The notes below the pieces were generated by a model, which was given only the letters and a program-made list of their open reading frames with translations, searched no databases and had not been told where the DNA came from. Shown here one piece after another: positions 25,701 through 37,700 of a stretch of 64,000 nucleotides of DNA. This DNA comes from Branchiostoma floridae (Eukaryota; Chordata; Leptocardii; Amphioxiformes; Branchiostomatidae): contig NC_049989.1 in NCBI RefSeq assembly GCF_000003815.2, forward strand, positions 2,457,842 through 2,521,841. Reading direction: 5' to 3'. The translations under genes and the position numbers were made by a program. Each line of letters begins with the position of its first letter. Positions within the stretch are counted from its first letter, which is position 1.

Positions 25701-28700
25701 CCTACCATTAGGGCTAATACTAGGATGTAAATTACATGATCACACATAATTCAGTTACATCTAGAGGACAAATCTGTTCTAGGAAATGCATTTGACCTTC
25801 CGCAAGGTGAGGCATTAACACATTGCTGTATCATCCTAGCTCAAAATACACTACATGTAGGTATCTGTTGACCAGTCCTCTCCCTGCAAAATCTAACGCC
25901 TCACCTGGAAATGCAAGCAAATCATTCTGCAAAACATCCAAGCCCTTGATGGCATAGCACAGTTCGCTAACGTCCCTGGCCATTGCCACCATTATTTCCC
26001 TGTCTGAGCAGTGGTTCGGAGTGCTAGTGTGACTGCCTTGCGTGCAGTCGTGCCTCCCAGGCAAACAATGGCCACAAAAGGGATTGGGGGACTATCTCAG
26101 AATGCAAAAATCTCACTGGAAAGAATATCTGTTTGTGTGACTGTAGCAGTAATGCAGAACATGCTGGAGCTTGGTCAGAGGCTATATGTCAACACAAAGT
26201 TTTAGCTCTGTCGTCCATGACTTATGTCCTATTGCCCTGAGGAAGGTGACAAACTGTCACTGAAAAGCCAGCTGTCATTTGTACATGTATCAAGATACTA
26301 GTTAAGAATATAGAACCTTCTTATCCAGTCCTATAAAGTACAAAATTAATGTAAAAAGAAACTCAGTTCTCCACAGTTGCTAGCTATAGTTTCATTGTAA
26401 GTGGGTCTATATGGGGGGTCCCAACAACTTTGCCCTGACTTCAAAAGAGCCCCTGCATAATAGCTAAAATCAAGGAAGGCAGTTACGCTATAATTGTTCT
26501 CCTCACTATGAAGACAAGTTCCTAGGAACAACACTTAACAGGAAATGAAAATACACTGTCTGCGCTTGACGGAAAAGGAGGCAAGCAGGCCTTCTATTCT
26601 AAAGAAAATATTTTAAAGGTTAAAGCGATCAAGAAGTATTACCCACTGTCTTGCAGTTTGAGGGTTTGACAATTACAAATAAATTGCAGGGATGCTATCA
26701 ACATGCATATTAGCTTAATTAATACCGGCCAACTATGTGAAGAGGTGTTTGGTGTTCCGTGTTTTTGTTGTGTTTAGAACTGCTATGGATGGATTGTGAT
26801 GATACATGGTATGTGGGTGGGTCTTGTTTCTTCCAGAAATAGAAGTCATGTAATTCCAGTATGCAAATGATCCGCATTTACACAAACATCAATACTTTAG
26901 GGCTATGTCAACGCTCAGAGATACTATTAGGGTGAAACTGGGGTAACTGTAAGCAAAGGTCAACAAAACGTCACTAATAGTGTTGCCTGAAGTTCTGAGA
27001 CGCTCCCTGTCCATCCCCTGTCCATGTGCTCTGGGCATGGGGGAAAACAATATAACATGCCACTCCCACTCTGATTCACGTGAACCAGGCCAATACGCAA
27101 CACATGTACAGCCTGCACTTATTTACACACTACCTTACTCAAACAACAATGTACACAATGTTTCAAGGCATTCATGTATGCTGATGCTGGAGCAGGTAGC
27201 CATTTTTCTAATTATTACAGTATGCAAGTCAACGTATGATATTGCAACACGTACACAGACTATGGCTCGCGAAATTTAGAAGTCATTGTAAATTATTCAT
27301 GGCAGTTTTGCGTGACTGTGTGTATGTGAAGGCCGTCTATAGTGCAGGTTTCTGTGAAATATAGGTACAGTGGGCTTCCAAAAAACATAGTTGTTGGCTA
27401 ACAAGATTTTGTTAATTAGTTTAACAAGATTCATTAGTCTAGAGTGTCATGTTACTTGTCCTAACTTCTGTACATTACTGCTTATCTTTTTATTTTCACA
27501 GGGATTAAATCTGCTCAGGATATACTTCCTTAGACTTAACGGTAGAGATGCTCCTAAATAAGATAAAAAAATTAAATCACAAACATTTCTTCTTTGTTCT
27601 TTTGTTAAACTGATTTGTATCACTAGAGGTTTGGCCATAGTCTAAAAAAAAGGAAGAAAAAAATATACTCCCTACCTACTGACCCTAATTTTTTTCAGGA
27701 CTAAAACAGGAAACACAACATTTTTTTTGCAGGCCTTAATTTTTAAACTAAAATGAAAAGGTACAGCGGCCATCCTAAATTTTTTATACAAGTAGCCTGT
27801 AGTAGTGAACTATGGCTTTGCTGTGGTTCACATTTCTAGCCAAGCACCCAGGGCCACTCCTCCTTTTCTCAATATGTTTTGGTTTCTTTTAGAATTGCAG
27901 AGGTTTGAAGTTTAACTTTAAGGCAAACGACATACTGACTAGAACTGGCCTGGGTTTTGTGTCACGTTGAAGTGTAGCGTGATATCTCCTGCCACATGAA
28001 TAATATATATATATATAACGATGAGAACACCTACAATATATCTAGAATATTCAGCATGCCATGCAGCTTTCTCTATTCTAACATGCGTGTGACCTTTTTC
28101 AATTACCTTCAAGTTTATAGCTATGAATGTTAATTGAAAAAATCATTTATTTACCGTGTACCCTGGCAAGGAATAATTTTCTACACAGATACCTGAATCC
28201 AGAAAGCTTACCTTCAATTCAAGTGTTGCATGGAAGTATTTTCTGACAACAATGAATAATTGCTTGTCACAAAAAGATTTAGAAATCCTACTACTACTTG
28301 GTATCAATATTTGGAACTTATGACTACAACTTCAAATACATTTTTATTTAGAAACGTGTAAATACCAAAATTGAATGTCAAACAGTAATAGACAAAGTCT
28401 TGTTCGTATTAGGCAAAACCCAACAAAAACAGAAAAAAACTTGTTTGTTCGTTCTCAAGTAACCCTAGCATCCCAACAGTCCCTTGAGGGTAAACAAAAC
28501 AATAATCCTATTGGCAGTAATCAGAGATGCTCAGTTAATCTCTTTGTCAAATTATCAATTGTTCTCTTTAATCCTCTTAAGGTACTAAGCGGGCATTTGA
28601 TCAAGACAATGTATAACTGGCATTTATACAAATGTCAACTACTATAGAAAAAAATATATACTGTACATGTGTCCTACATGTAGGAGCACATGGTAACACT

Positions 28701-31700
28701 ATCCCCATTTTGCCATATGGATCAAATCATGTATCAAGGGCCAAGTTTGATCCTAGGGTCAGCCCCAGTTTGGACATGATATACTGTATAGAGGATTAGC
28801 CTGACTAAACCTCGCTTATAGCAGCCCGCCCAACATCTGCCCAGCCTCCTGTGGGGAAGACTAAGTTACAGCCCTGGACAGTGTAGTTTGTGTTACACAG
28901 ACTTGTATTGGATTGCAACCGTCACTTTCCATGGTGACATTAAGTCGGCAGTCTTGTGTAGAACGTAAGAGAGCCCAACACACTTATCAAGAAGAGAACT
29001 TGCAGAGGTGACCTGGTGTATTAACTGAAAGCGAGCCATAGCGAAGTACTACAGCTTGCTTTAAGAAAAACCATGCTGCTTTACCTCAATTCCTATTGTT
29101 ACTGACAACATTTAAACGAGAGGGGCAGAATTTGTAGCAGTGTGTGGTCCTACAAATTACCTTGGGAAGGCTAGCTTTTGTGAAGGCAGCCTCTCACAAG
29201 CTGTCAGTCAATGAGAGAAATATTACACTTGAACATTTTCGAGACATTGGTTTCGAGACATTTTCGATACATTGGTTTCGAGACATTTTCGAGACTTGGA
29301 AGACAGCAGGTCAGAGGCCATAGCCTCAAAGGTAGAAACCTCAGCCCACCAGGACAAAGGTATATATTTATCAATTAATATTGTATAGTTGACAAGTTCT
29401 CTAGCTATTTGAGATTTTGTTGGTTCATTTAGATCTTATGCAAAAGTGACTTTAATTTTGGTTCATTTAGATCTCATGCAAAAGTAACTTTAATTTTGGT
29501 TCATTTACATGTACATCTTATGCAAAAGTGACTTTAATTTTGGTTCATCTAGGTCTGTTGCAAAAGTGACTTTAATTTTGGTTCATTTACATCTTATGCA
29601 TAAGTGACTTAAATTTTGTATAGCTACAGGCAAGGTTCTGAAAAAGACAGTGAGATGTTCCTACCTGAACCCCCAGTCAGCAGCTGTGCCAGGAAGGTGT
29701 TCTGTACAGACACGGTATGGGTCTTGTCCCCAGAGCCCCCCACCCCCTGGGGCGAGGCCGTGAGGATGGTAGCAGTCTGTGAAGCCGTCGTGCTGGGCTT
29801 GGGGGCGATGGGGCTCAGGCCTTTCGGCTTGATGAACTGGACTGTGGACACAATGGACAATAAGACTGTTAGACATTGCAATTCTGATTAAACATTAGAG
29901 CCCATCGGCCCACCCTTAACAGAGAGGGGGCGACACAGACTCTCAAATACTTATGACTCCTCCTGCAAAAGTGGTGTGTTCCTGAAGTCACTGCTGGAGA
30001 TAGAAGGGTCATTCATTCTGTGAACTATGTCGACAGAGATTGTCTGAAAATTTAATTTCCCCTATAGTGTTAATTCCAAGTGTTGGGTGTAGTGTTTGCA
30101 TTTTTCTATAACTGATTAAACACTTTAAATCTTAAAATGTTTGTTCCATTTGGTGGTTTTACTTACACTGTTCTGCAGTGACCCCTCCATAGCAAATTCA
30201 TGACACAGCAAATATACGTTTCCAATGAATTACTGCCGTACTACAGAATTGCTTCAAAATCAAATGCAAACTTTAACACTGTGAAAACTTCTTTTCTCCT
30301 TCTATCAAGAATAATGAACATGGAAGGAGACATGCCAAATTCAAGAAGCATATTTAAGAAAAAGCCTTTCCCACAAGAAGAATGAAGAATCCTAACCTGT
30401 ATTGCCGCTCCCTGCAGGCTGCAGTGAATCTTGGGTAAACGCCACCTGCATGGCATTCTGGGTAAAACCCAGCGCCCCCTGCTTGGAGATCTGTGCCTGT
30501 GTAATGGTGGCTGACGGGGCAGGCTTGGGTGCCAGCGGATACTGCTTGGGTGTGGTTCTACTCCTAGTGGGCGCAGGTTTTTGTTGTTGTTGTTGTTGAT
30601 CGTCCGTCTCCATGAAAGAGCTCCCCGGCAGGGTGCTGACGGTGGTGAAGCCTCCGAAGTTCGCTTGTGAGACCATCTGCTGTTGCACCTGCCGGCATAA
30701 GGTGGTCTTGGGGTTAGGATTGTTGACTTGAGAAGCTAAAGGTTCTTGGTTTAAATCCCTAGGAGGCCTCAATGTTGTGCCCTAGCAAAAGGCATTTTAC
30801 ACAGGTCCTATACCATCACTTTAAAAGTACTGGGTTCAACCCCTAGCAAGACTCAAGCCTGATGACACTTTGTGGGAAGCCAAAAGGTGCCAGGTTGGGA
30901 CGTTGGAATTGCTGTTGTAACAATTTTTGTTTGTGGGCGCCAAATTTTCTCAACTTCTGGCAAGTACAACACAGTGTATCCCGCATCACCCTCAGACCCA
31001 GCACTCACACAGGTCAGATCGCTCTCCAGCCATTGGGCGATCTGACCCGCGGTCGGGCTGGTACCACAGGTGATATGGATATACACCTTGTTGTATTCTA
31101 TATTCACAGTACATTACGCCAAACAAACTGAGTGCCAGCTCACCTGGATAGTCTGTGCCTTCTGCTGCTGTTGTTGCTGAGGGAAGCCATAGGTAGCCAT
31201 GTTAGGCTGTGCAGAGGAGGTGGGAGTCTGGAAGGCCGTCTGTGTGCTGGGCATGACTGGGATGGTGGGCTGGAAATGAATGGTTGATTTCGTTAATACA
31301 TCTCAGCAAGGCAGGCTGAATTACGTATCACTTACATGTATATTAGAAATCTTCATCCATTAAAATCTGATACACATTAAAATCTAACCCATGGATAAAA
31401 ACAATTGAACTATCCAGCAAAGCACCAACTATTTTGATGACAAAAAAAATTGCAAATATATTTTATGTAAATACTGATCATAAAAGTTTAAAGAATTCTC
31501 AAGTATTAAGCATTTGCATCATAATTATTCATAATAATTAAGTAACCTTGCCAGGTATGGAACAGGTGAGTCTCTATATTCTTATGTTTTACACTTAATA
31601 GATCTTTGTTTGTTTGAGTTTTCAAACTGTTACCTGGGACTGGTACATGGGCAGCATGCTGGCAGCCTGTTGATGGGAGGTGGAGGACGGCGTGATGGGC

Positions 31701-34700
31701 GTTGGCGCGGCGATGACCTGGTTGACCTGCTGGTTTGAAGAGGATATGGTCGCTGGCTGGCTGCTGTGGATGCGCGGCAGCTGCGTAGGTCTGGTGTTTT
31801 GGGCCAGCACCGAAATGGCATCTTCCAGCGAAGTCTGGAAAAGATCGACAAGCCATGAATCTGATAGAACTTTGAAATATTGTTGATAGAGTGAAGTTTA
31901 GCCAAGGAGTAAAAAAAAAACCTGATGGAATAGAGGAGACAACACAACCAGTAAAAGGTGACCATCACTTGTTTTGTCTCCCCATGAATTGTTTACATGT
32001 CAATGTAGAACCCAAATCAACACCAGTAAGCCCATTCACAGTTCCAAATGGGTATCTGTAGTGCAATATGTATTGTGGCCTAATGTCAAAGATGAAGGCC
32101 CCTTGCATGGAGACAAAGAATGATTAGGAGCTGTACACTTTGACCACTGCACATGCACACTAGGAACTGTGAGCTAGCTTACCAGAAGAAGTGATTTTTC
32201 ATATTCGACCGATCCTGTTCAGGGTTGGACAAGTCCAATAGCCCGATTGTTCCGGACAAGTGAAATTGCTGATCGGGCAAGCGCATGTCCTATCCCACTT
32301 GCCCTAGTCACTTTTCACAGCCATGGCCTCAAGCATTGGTCAACTCAGAAAAATAGAGCCAACAATGAAATATTCCATGGCTGGAAGTGAAAATACATAG
32401 AAAAACGCAATTTAGATTTCTGGCAAGTGAAAAGTTGGATCGGGAAAATAATTTTTTTGTGTTTGCTTGCCCGATAGGATAAGCAAATTTAAGAAAACTA
32501 ATGTCCAACCCTGCCTGTTCCAGGCCCATGGAAACTTAACACCTCCAAGTCAGGAAAATTGGGCACAGCCTAATCCAGACCTGTTGATTTATGCATTATT
32601 ACATGAACTCCTAATTAAATGCTCAGTAACGAGCTACTATAGATGATGATGATAACATAAACCAACTAGAGTTCAACGAACCCATCTCTTCGCCAAATAA
32701 TCATGCCTTTATTTAAGACTTTAAGGTCTTATTGTTCCTCACAAACACAAAAACATTACCAAAACCAGACTGTGACCTGACAGATGACCTGGTAGCATCC
32801 CTGGTCAATCAGAATTTCATGCTTGTCAATTTAGACTTTGTCCCCAGTGTAAGGGCGTCCTCCAGCAAACCATCTGTATAACAGCTGTGTCCATAGATAT
32901 AGGTCAAAATGAGATATATAGAGCACAGTTTATTTCTGTTAATAAGTTTTGCTGCAGTACCTTAGGAAGCCGCTAGGGGGCCCACTATCATAATTTATCT
33001 TCGTTTTCCTGACCCCTACCCACCTACCAAATATCATCAGGATTTTTTCAAGGCTTCTCGAGTTATGCATTCCACAAACAAAAGGACGCACACACTTGGC
33101 CCGCTACCGTCCTAACGGAAAATGCTACGTCAACTATTTTCGAACACAACCTTCCTTTCCGCAGCTGCTACTTAAATACTAAATATCATGAAAATCCATA
33201 CACAGCTTCTTGAGTTATATGCTGTTGGCATGGATTTATGAACTTTCCTCATTAATTATGCAAATAAGCTACTGATTTGCATAATTAGTATTACATTGTA
33301 TAAGTCATCACTCATTCTATCTACATACCGAAAATCCTGATGATCTGTTTACACGTTCTCAAGTTATCCTCGTCCAAAGTTTGAACGGAAATCGGTGCCT
33401 GCAGTTCCCAAAAAGCCGCTAGGGGGTCCAAACTCACAGCACTTACTCTCTGTTTCAAGGGCTATCTACCACTCAAAAATCATGACCACAGCATGTCCAG
33501 AACACGAAGTGCCAAAATTAAAAGTTTTGCTGCAGTACCTTAGGCAGCCACTAGGGTGCCCATTATCGAACTTGACCTTCGTTTTCCTAACCCCAATCCA
33601 GCTAACAAATATAATCAGGATCCATTCAAGGGTTCTCGAGTTATCTTGCTTACAGACAAACGCACTTACATACAAATCCCGCTACAGCACCATAGGTAAG
33701 AGCCAGGTAAACCATTTTCGCACTTGACCTTCCTCTCCAAAACCGCTACACACCTACCAAGTTTCGTGAAAATCGCCCAGCTAGATTTTGACTTATGCTG
33801 CCAAAAACAAACCGCAAAAAACATGCCAAGCTCGCTGCAGGACCGTAGGAAAACGCCAGGTAAACCGTTTTCAAACTTGGCATTCCTTTCGACAACTGCT
33901 ACACACCTACCAAAAATCACAAAGTTCCATCCACAATTTCTCGAGTTATATGCTGTTGACCTACATACAGACCCAAGTCAAGCAATCTCATACTCTTCTT
34001 GGCGAAGAGAATTATTGTCAGGCTGAGAACTGTGCTGGAGGTTGTTAATATGACTGGTTTCTATGGTGACAGTGGAACTTGAACTCCTATTGGACTGATC
34101 GTCAGTGTGATAAAGAACCCTGTGGCCCTATTGGGGACTCTAGGAAAGGCCACAAACTCTCGGGTAGGAGGCCCAATCAGAATCTGACAGCAAGAGACCA
34201 TGTATCACGTGTAGAAAAGGAGTAGAAGCAGTCTACTTATTACAGGCTCCAGGGATTTGAACCCGCACTGAACCCTGGCCGCAGATCACAAACCCAACTA
34301 GTTTGAATCTCGTGAGCCAGGAGTTTCTTTCTACTCCTTTCTTACACTGGTTCTCATACTGAACCTGTGAGTAACAGGCTACAACTTACAAGATGTGCTA
34401 AACAGGGATATATCGAACTTGGAGATTTGAAGAAAAGGGGAGTAATGTAACAATGGGGTTCAAGTGCTGGCAAACTGACCATGCAAAACGGGTTTGACCC
34501 ATTTGGCGCAACGATTTAGTGCGTTGGGCTTGTGATCTGGCAGACCGACTTCAACTTGTTTTGAATCCCAGAAGCCTGTCTACTCCTTTCTTACACACTA
34601 GCTACCTGGTTGGTGTCCATCTGAACTCCTTTCTTACACACTAGCTACCTGGTTGGTGTCCATCTGAACTCCTTTCTTACACACTAGCTACCTGGTTGGT

Positions 34701-37700
34701 GTCCATCTGAACTCCTTTCTTACACACTAGCTACCTGGTTGGTGTCCATCTGAACTCCTTTCTTACACACTAGCTACCTGGTTGGTGTCCATCTGAACTC
34801 CTTTCTTACACACTAGCTACCTGGTTGGTATCCATCTGAACTCCTTTCTTACAAACTAGCTACCTGGTTGGTGTCCATCTGAACTCCTTTCTTACACACT
34901 AGCTACCTGGTTGGTGTCCATCTGAACTCCTTTCTTACACACTAGCTACCTGGTTGGTATCCATCTGAACTCCTTTCTTACAAACTAGCTACCTGGTTGG
35001 TGTCCATCTGAACTCCTTTCTTACACACTAGCTACCTGGTTGGTATCCATCTGAACTCCTTTCTTACAAACTAGCTACCTGGTTGGTGTCCATCTGAATG
35101 GGTGAGGACTCCTCATATGACATCCCGGTCTGTGGCCTGCCCTGGTACTGCATGCTGTCCGTAGACATCTGATTCTGGACCGGTGGAGAGCTTACAGTGG
35201 AGCTGGCCGACGACCCAGCTTCAGGTGGCACAACCTGGAACCCAACAACACAGTGCATCAACGCCCCCTGGCAGATTGGTGACAAACTACAGCAGGCTGT
35301 CGCGGGCCTCGAAATCAACTTTTCCCCTTCATTCTTTAAAAGTGTCCCGAAAAAAAGTTAAACTGTCCCGAATTGATATTGAATTGTCCCAGACTAGTAC
35401 TTGTGTGAAAAATACCCTTTACAAGTTTACCTTTGTAACATACTATAAAATTTGATGGAGAAACAAAAGGAAAAGATTTTTTTGCCAAATGTTGCCTTTA
35501 GAAGAGCCCATTGCATTGACCATGTGTGCTCGCACAAGGGATATTTTAAAATGTCCCCAAATCGTCGCACACAAAGGTTTGTTAGAAGCCAAATTCTGGC
35601 AGCCCCAGGCCGTAGGGACACTGTTAATTTCAAGGCCTGCTGTCTGTGATCACAGTTTATATAGAAAGGTTTAAAAACAAATTGAAGTGGTACATGTAAG
35701 AAGTGTGGTTCAGCCGTGTTGCAAAAGCTAACAGCTGCTCCTTAACCATTATAACGCTGTGGCCACCTCGACAGTCGTGAAAAATGGGACATTCAAGCCT
35801 TTAAGCAATGTTTTTCAGAGCTTCAGTACATGGCTGAAATCCTTTGTACTGGGAAGACATAAAATGCTCAAATTTGCTGCCAGATACATCAAAGCTGTGG
35901 ATAGGGACTAAATTGCTAAAGGCTAAGGGGTTGACAGACTGATTTTGCATCATCTATCTGGACTGTTCCATTTCAAAACTTAAGTTAAGGGGTAATTAGG
36001 AATGGCACTGGACCAAGAACAGTTCAACACATTGATAAACTGAAATGAACAGCGAGTCGTGGATGAAAATACGGTCCTGACAACCCCTTCTTATGATCTG
36101 TAAATGGAACATCCCTTGACAACATCTCTTATCAACATCTGCTTTACTAGCATGAAGGTACATGTAAGGCCTAGGAAAAGCAATGCTGTGTTTTTGGTTA
36201 CTCTCTTGAAAAAGATTATCAGTGTCATCAGTAGGTAAGGATTCCTTCTCTCTTATGTTTTAAAGATCTCAGCCAGGGTGTAAACATAAAGGGGAAATAC
36301 TATTTGTATCAATTTTTCAATTGCAACAGACATGAGGAGAAAAATTTGTAACTCGCATACAAAAATTCATGTCTCTTGCCCCTGGTCTACCCTCCAAGGA
36401 TAGGGTTGGCAGGGTTTTCCTAGGGGTGTTCGGGTAACCAAAAATACAACATTTTTCCTAGGCCTAAGCATAACCATTACCAAACTTTGATATATTGCAC
36501 AGGAAAGAACAAAGCATCTTTCCGCAGTAAGCTCTGCCCAGCAGTGCGTAGTTCTGTTTTTTCGCGTGTGGGCAGCATAGTTTGGGTGCATTCTGCCCTG
36601 TGTGCGTGGAACAGGGATACTCACATTGGCACCAAAACCCATCTGTTGGTAACCCTTGTTCATCAGGGTAGGCAGAAAGGCCTTCTCACTCGCATGCATT
36701 GCATGGGGAGACCCCACATCTAACTGTGGTAGGAAACCAAATGAAGCCTTGAGGACAAGCTTGACAAACTTATGATGTAGCCTGGTATCTCTGGTCGCTT
36801 CCATGAAGAAAAGTTTGGTCTCCCTGACCATTAAAACGTTTGCTCCTGGCATCCTGCATTGGTTTTTTGGAATGGCACATTTTCCAGGAGCAGTGTAGAA
36901 GGGATTGACCTGACGAATGCTTGTTTGAACACCCGTTACAATATAGTTATGATGACCATGTGACTCAGAGCCAGTAAGAAATCCTACCTAATATATTTTA
37001 GGTGCATATTTCTATTCCAATCATTTGTCTATCAACGGGTGCCAGTATATTCTGCGTAGAAGCGATCAGAGGGGGAAAAAACGGTGCTAGAACAGAATGA
37101 ATACCAGGCTAACAAACTCAAGATGTGACTTAAAATAAAGAGTGGACAGAATAAATAAAATATCAAATAGGGTGAGCTTGAGTTTAAAGAAGAAGCAATT
37201 AAGTTGCTAGTGCTGTTGGGCCTTCTGTCTATCAGATTGAGTAAGTGAGATCTTTTTAGATATGATGCTAAAACATGGCTATGTTTGATTTTACTTGAAG
37301 GCAAATTTGGAGATATCAAACTGCATTTACGCGTAGGCTTCTCCAGACAAAGGGACTACAAATGCAAGTTTAATTGTTTGCAGTATAGTTCGACTTTATT
37401 ACACTGGGAAACTGTGTGGAAAAGTGGGTGGATTTGTTTTTACCACAGTTCCTGAGAAAGAAGGCCAGTATGGTAATTATACTGAATGTAATTTGATATT
37501 ATTACCTGGCTGAAGGAATCAAGAGATTTAAGGTTAAAATTGTTCACTAACATCAGGACAGTGCATATTGCGTACAAACATCTACATTGTAATATGTATG
37601 TCGAATAATACTTAATATGGTTGAATGTAATTAGGAACTGTTATATTCTTCTTTTATCTTATTGAAGCTTTGTTTATTCATGAAAGCTCAAATCGTCCAG

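Noticed and set aside
35068-35073. Alternative exon 11 donor GTAAGA 11 bases downstream
   Set aside because: A better consensus than GTAGCT, but it would end in phase 2 and exon 12 requires phase 0.
34583-35095. CRISPR-like array
   Set aside because: Units are contiguous 43-bp repeats with no unique spacers, in a eukaryotic intron.
36367-36852. Single 161-codon minus-strand gene
   Set aside because: Its middle is Mondo exon 10 with clear splice sites; the ends run into intron and a MITE terminus.
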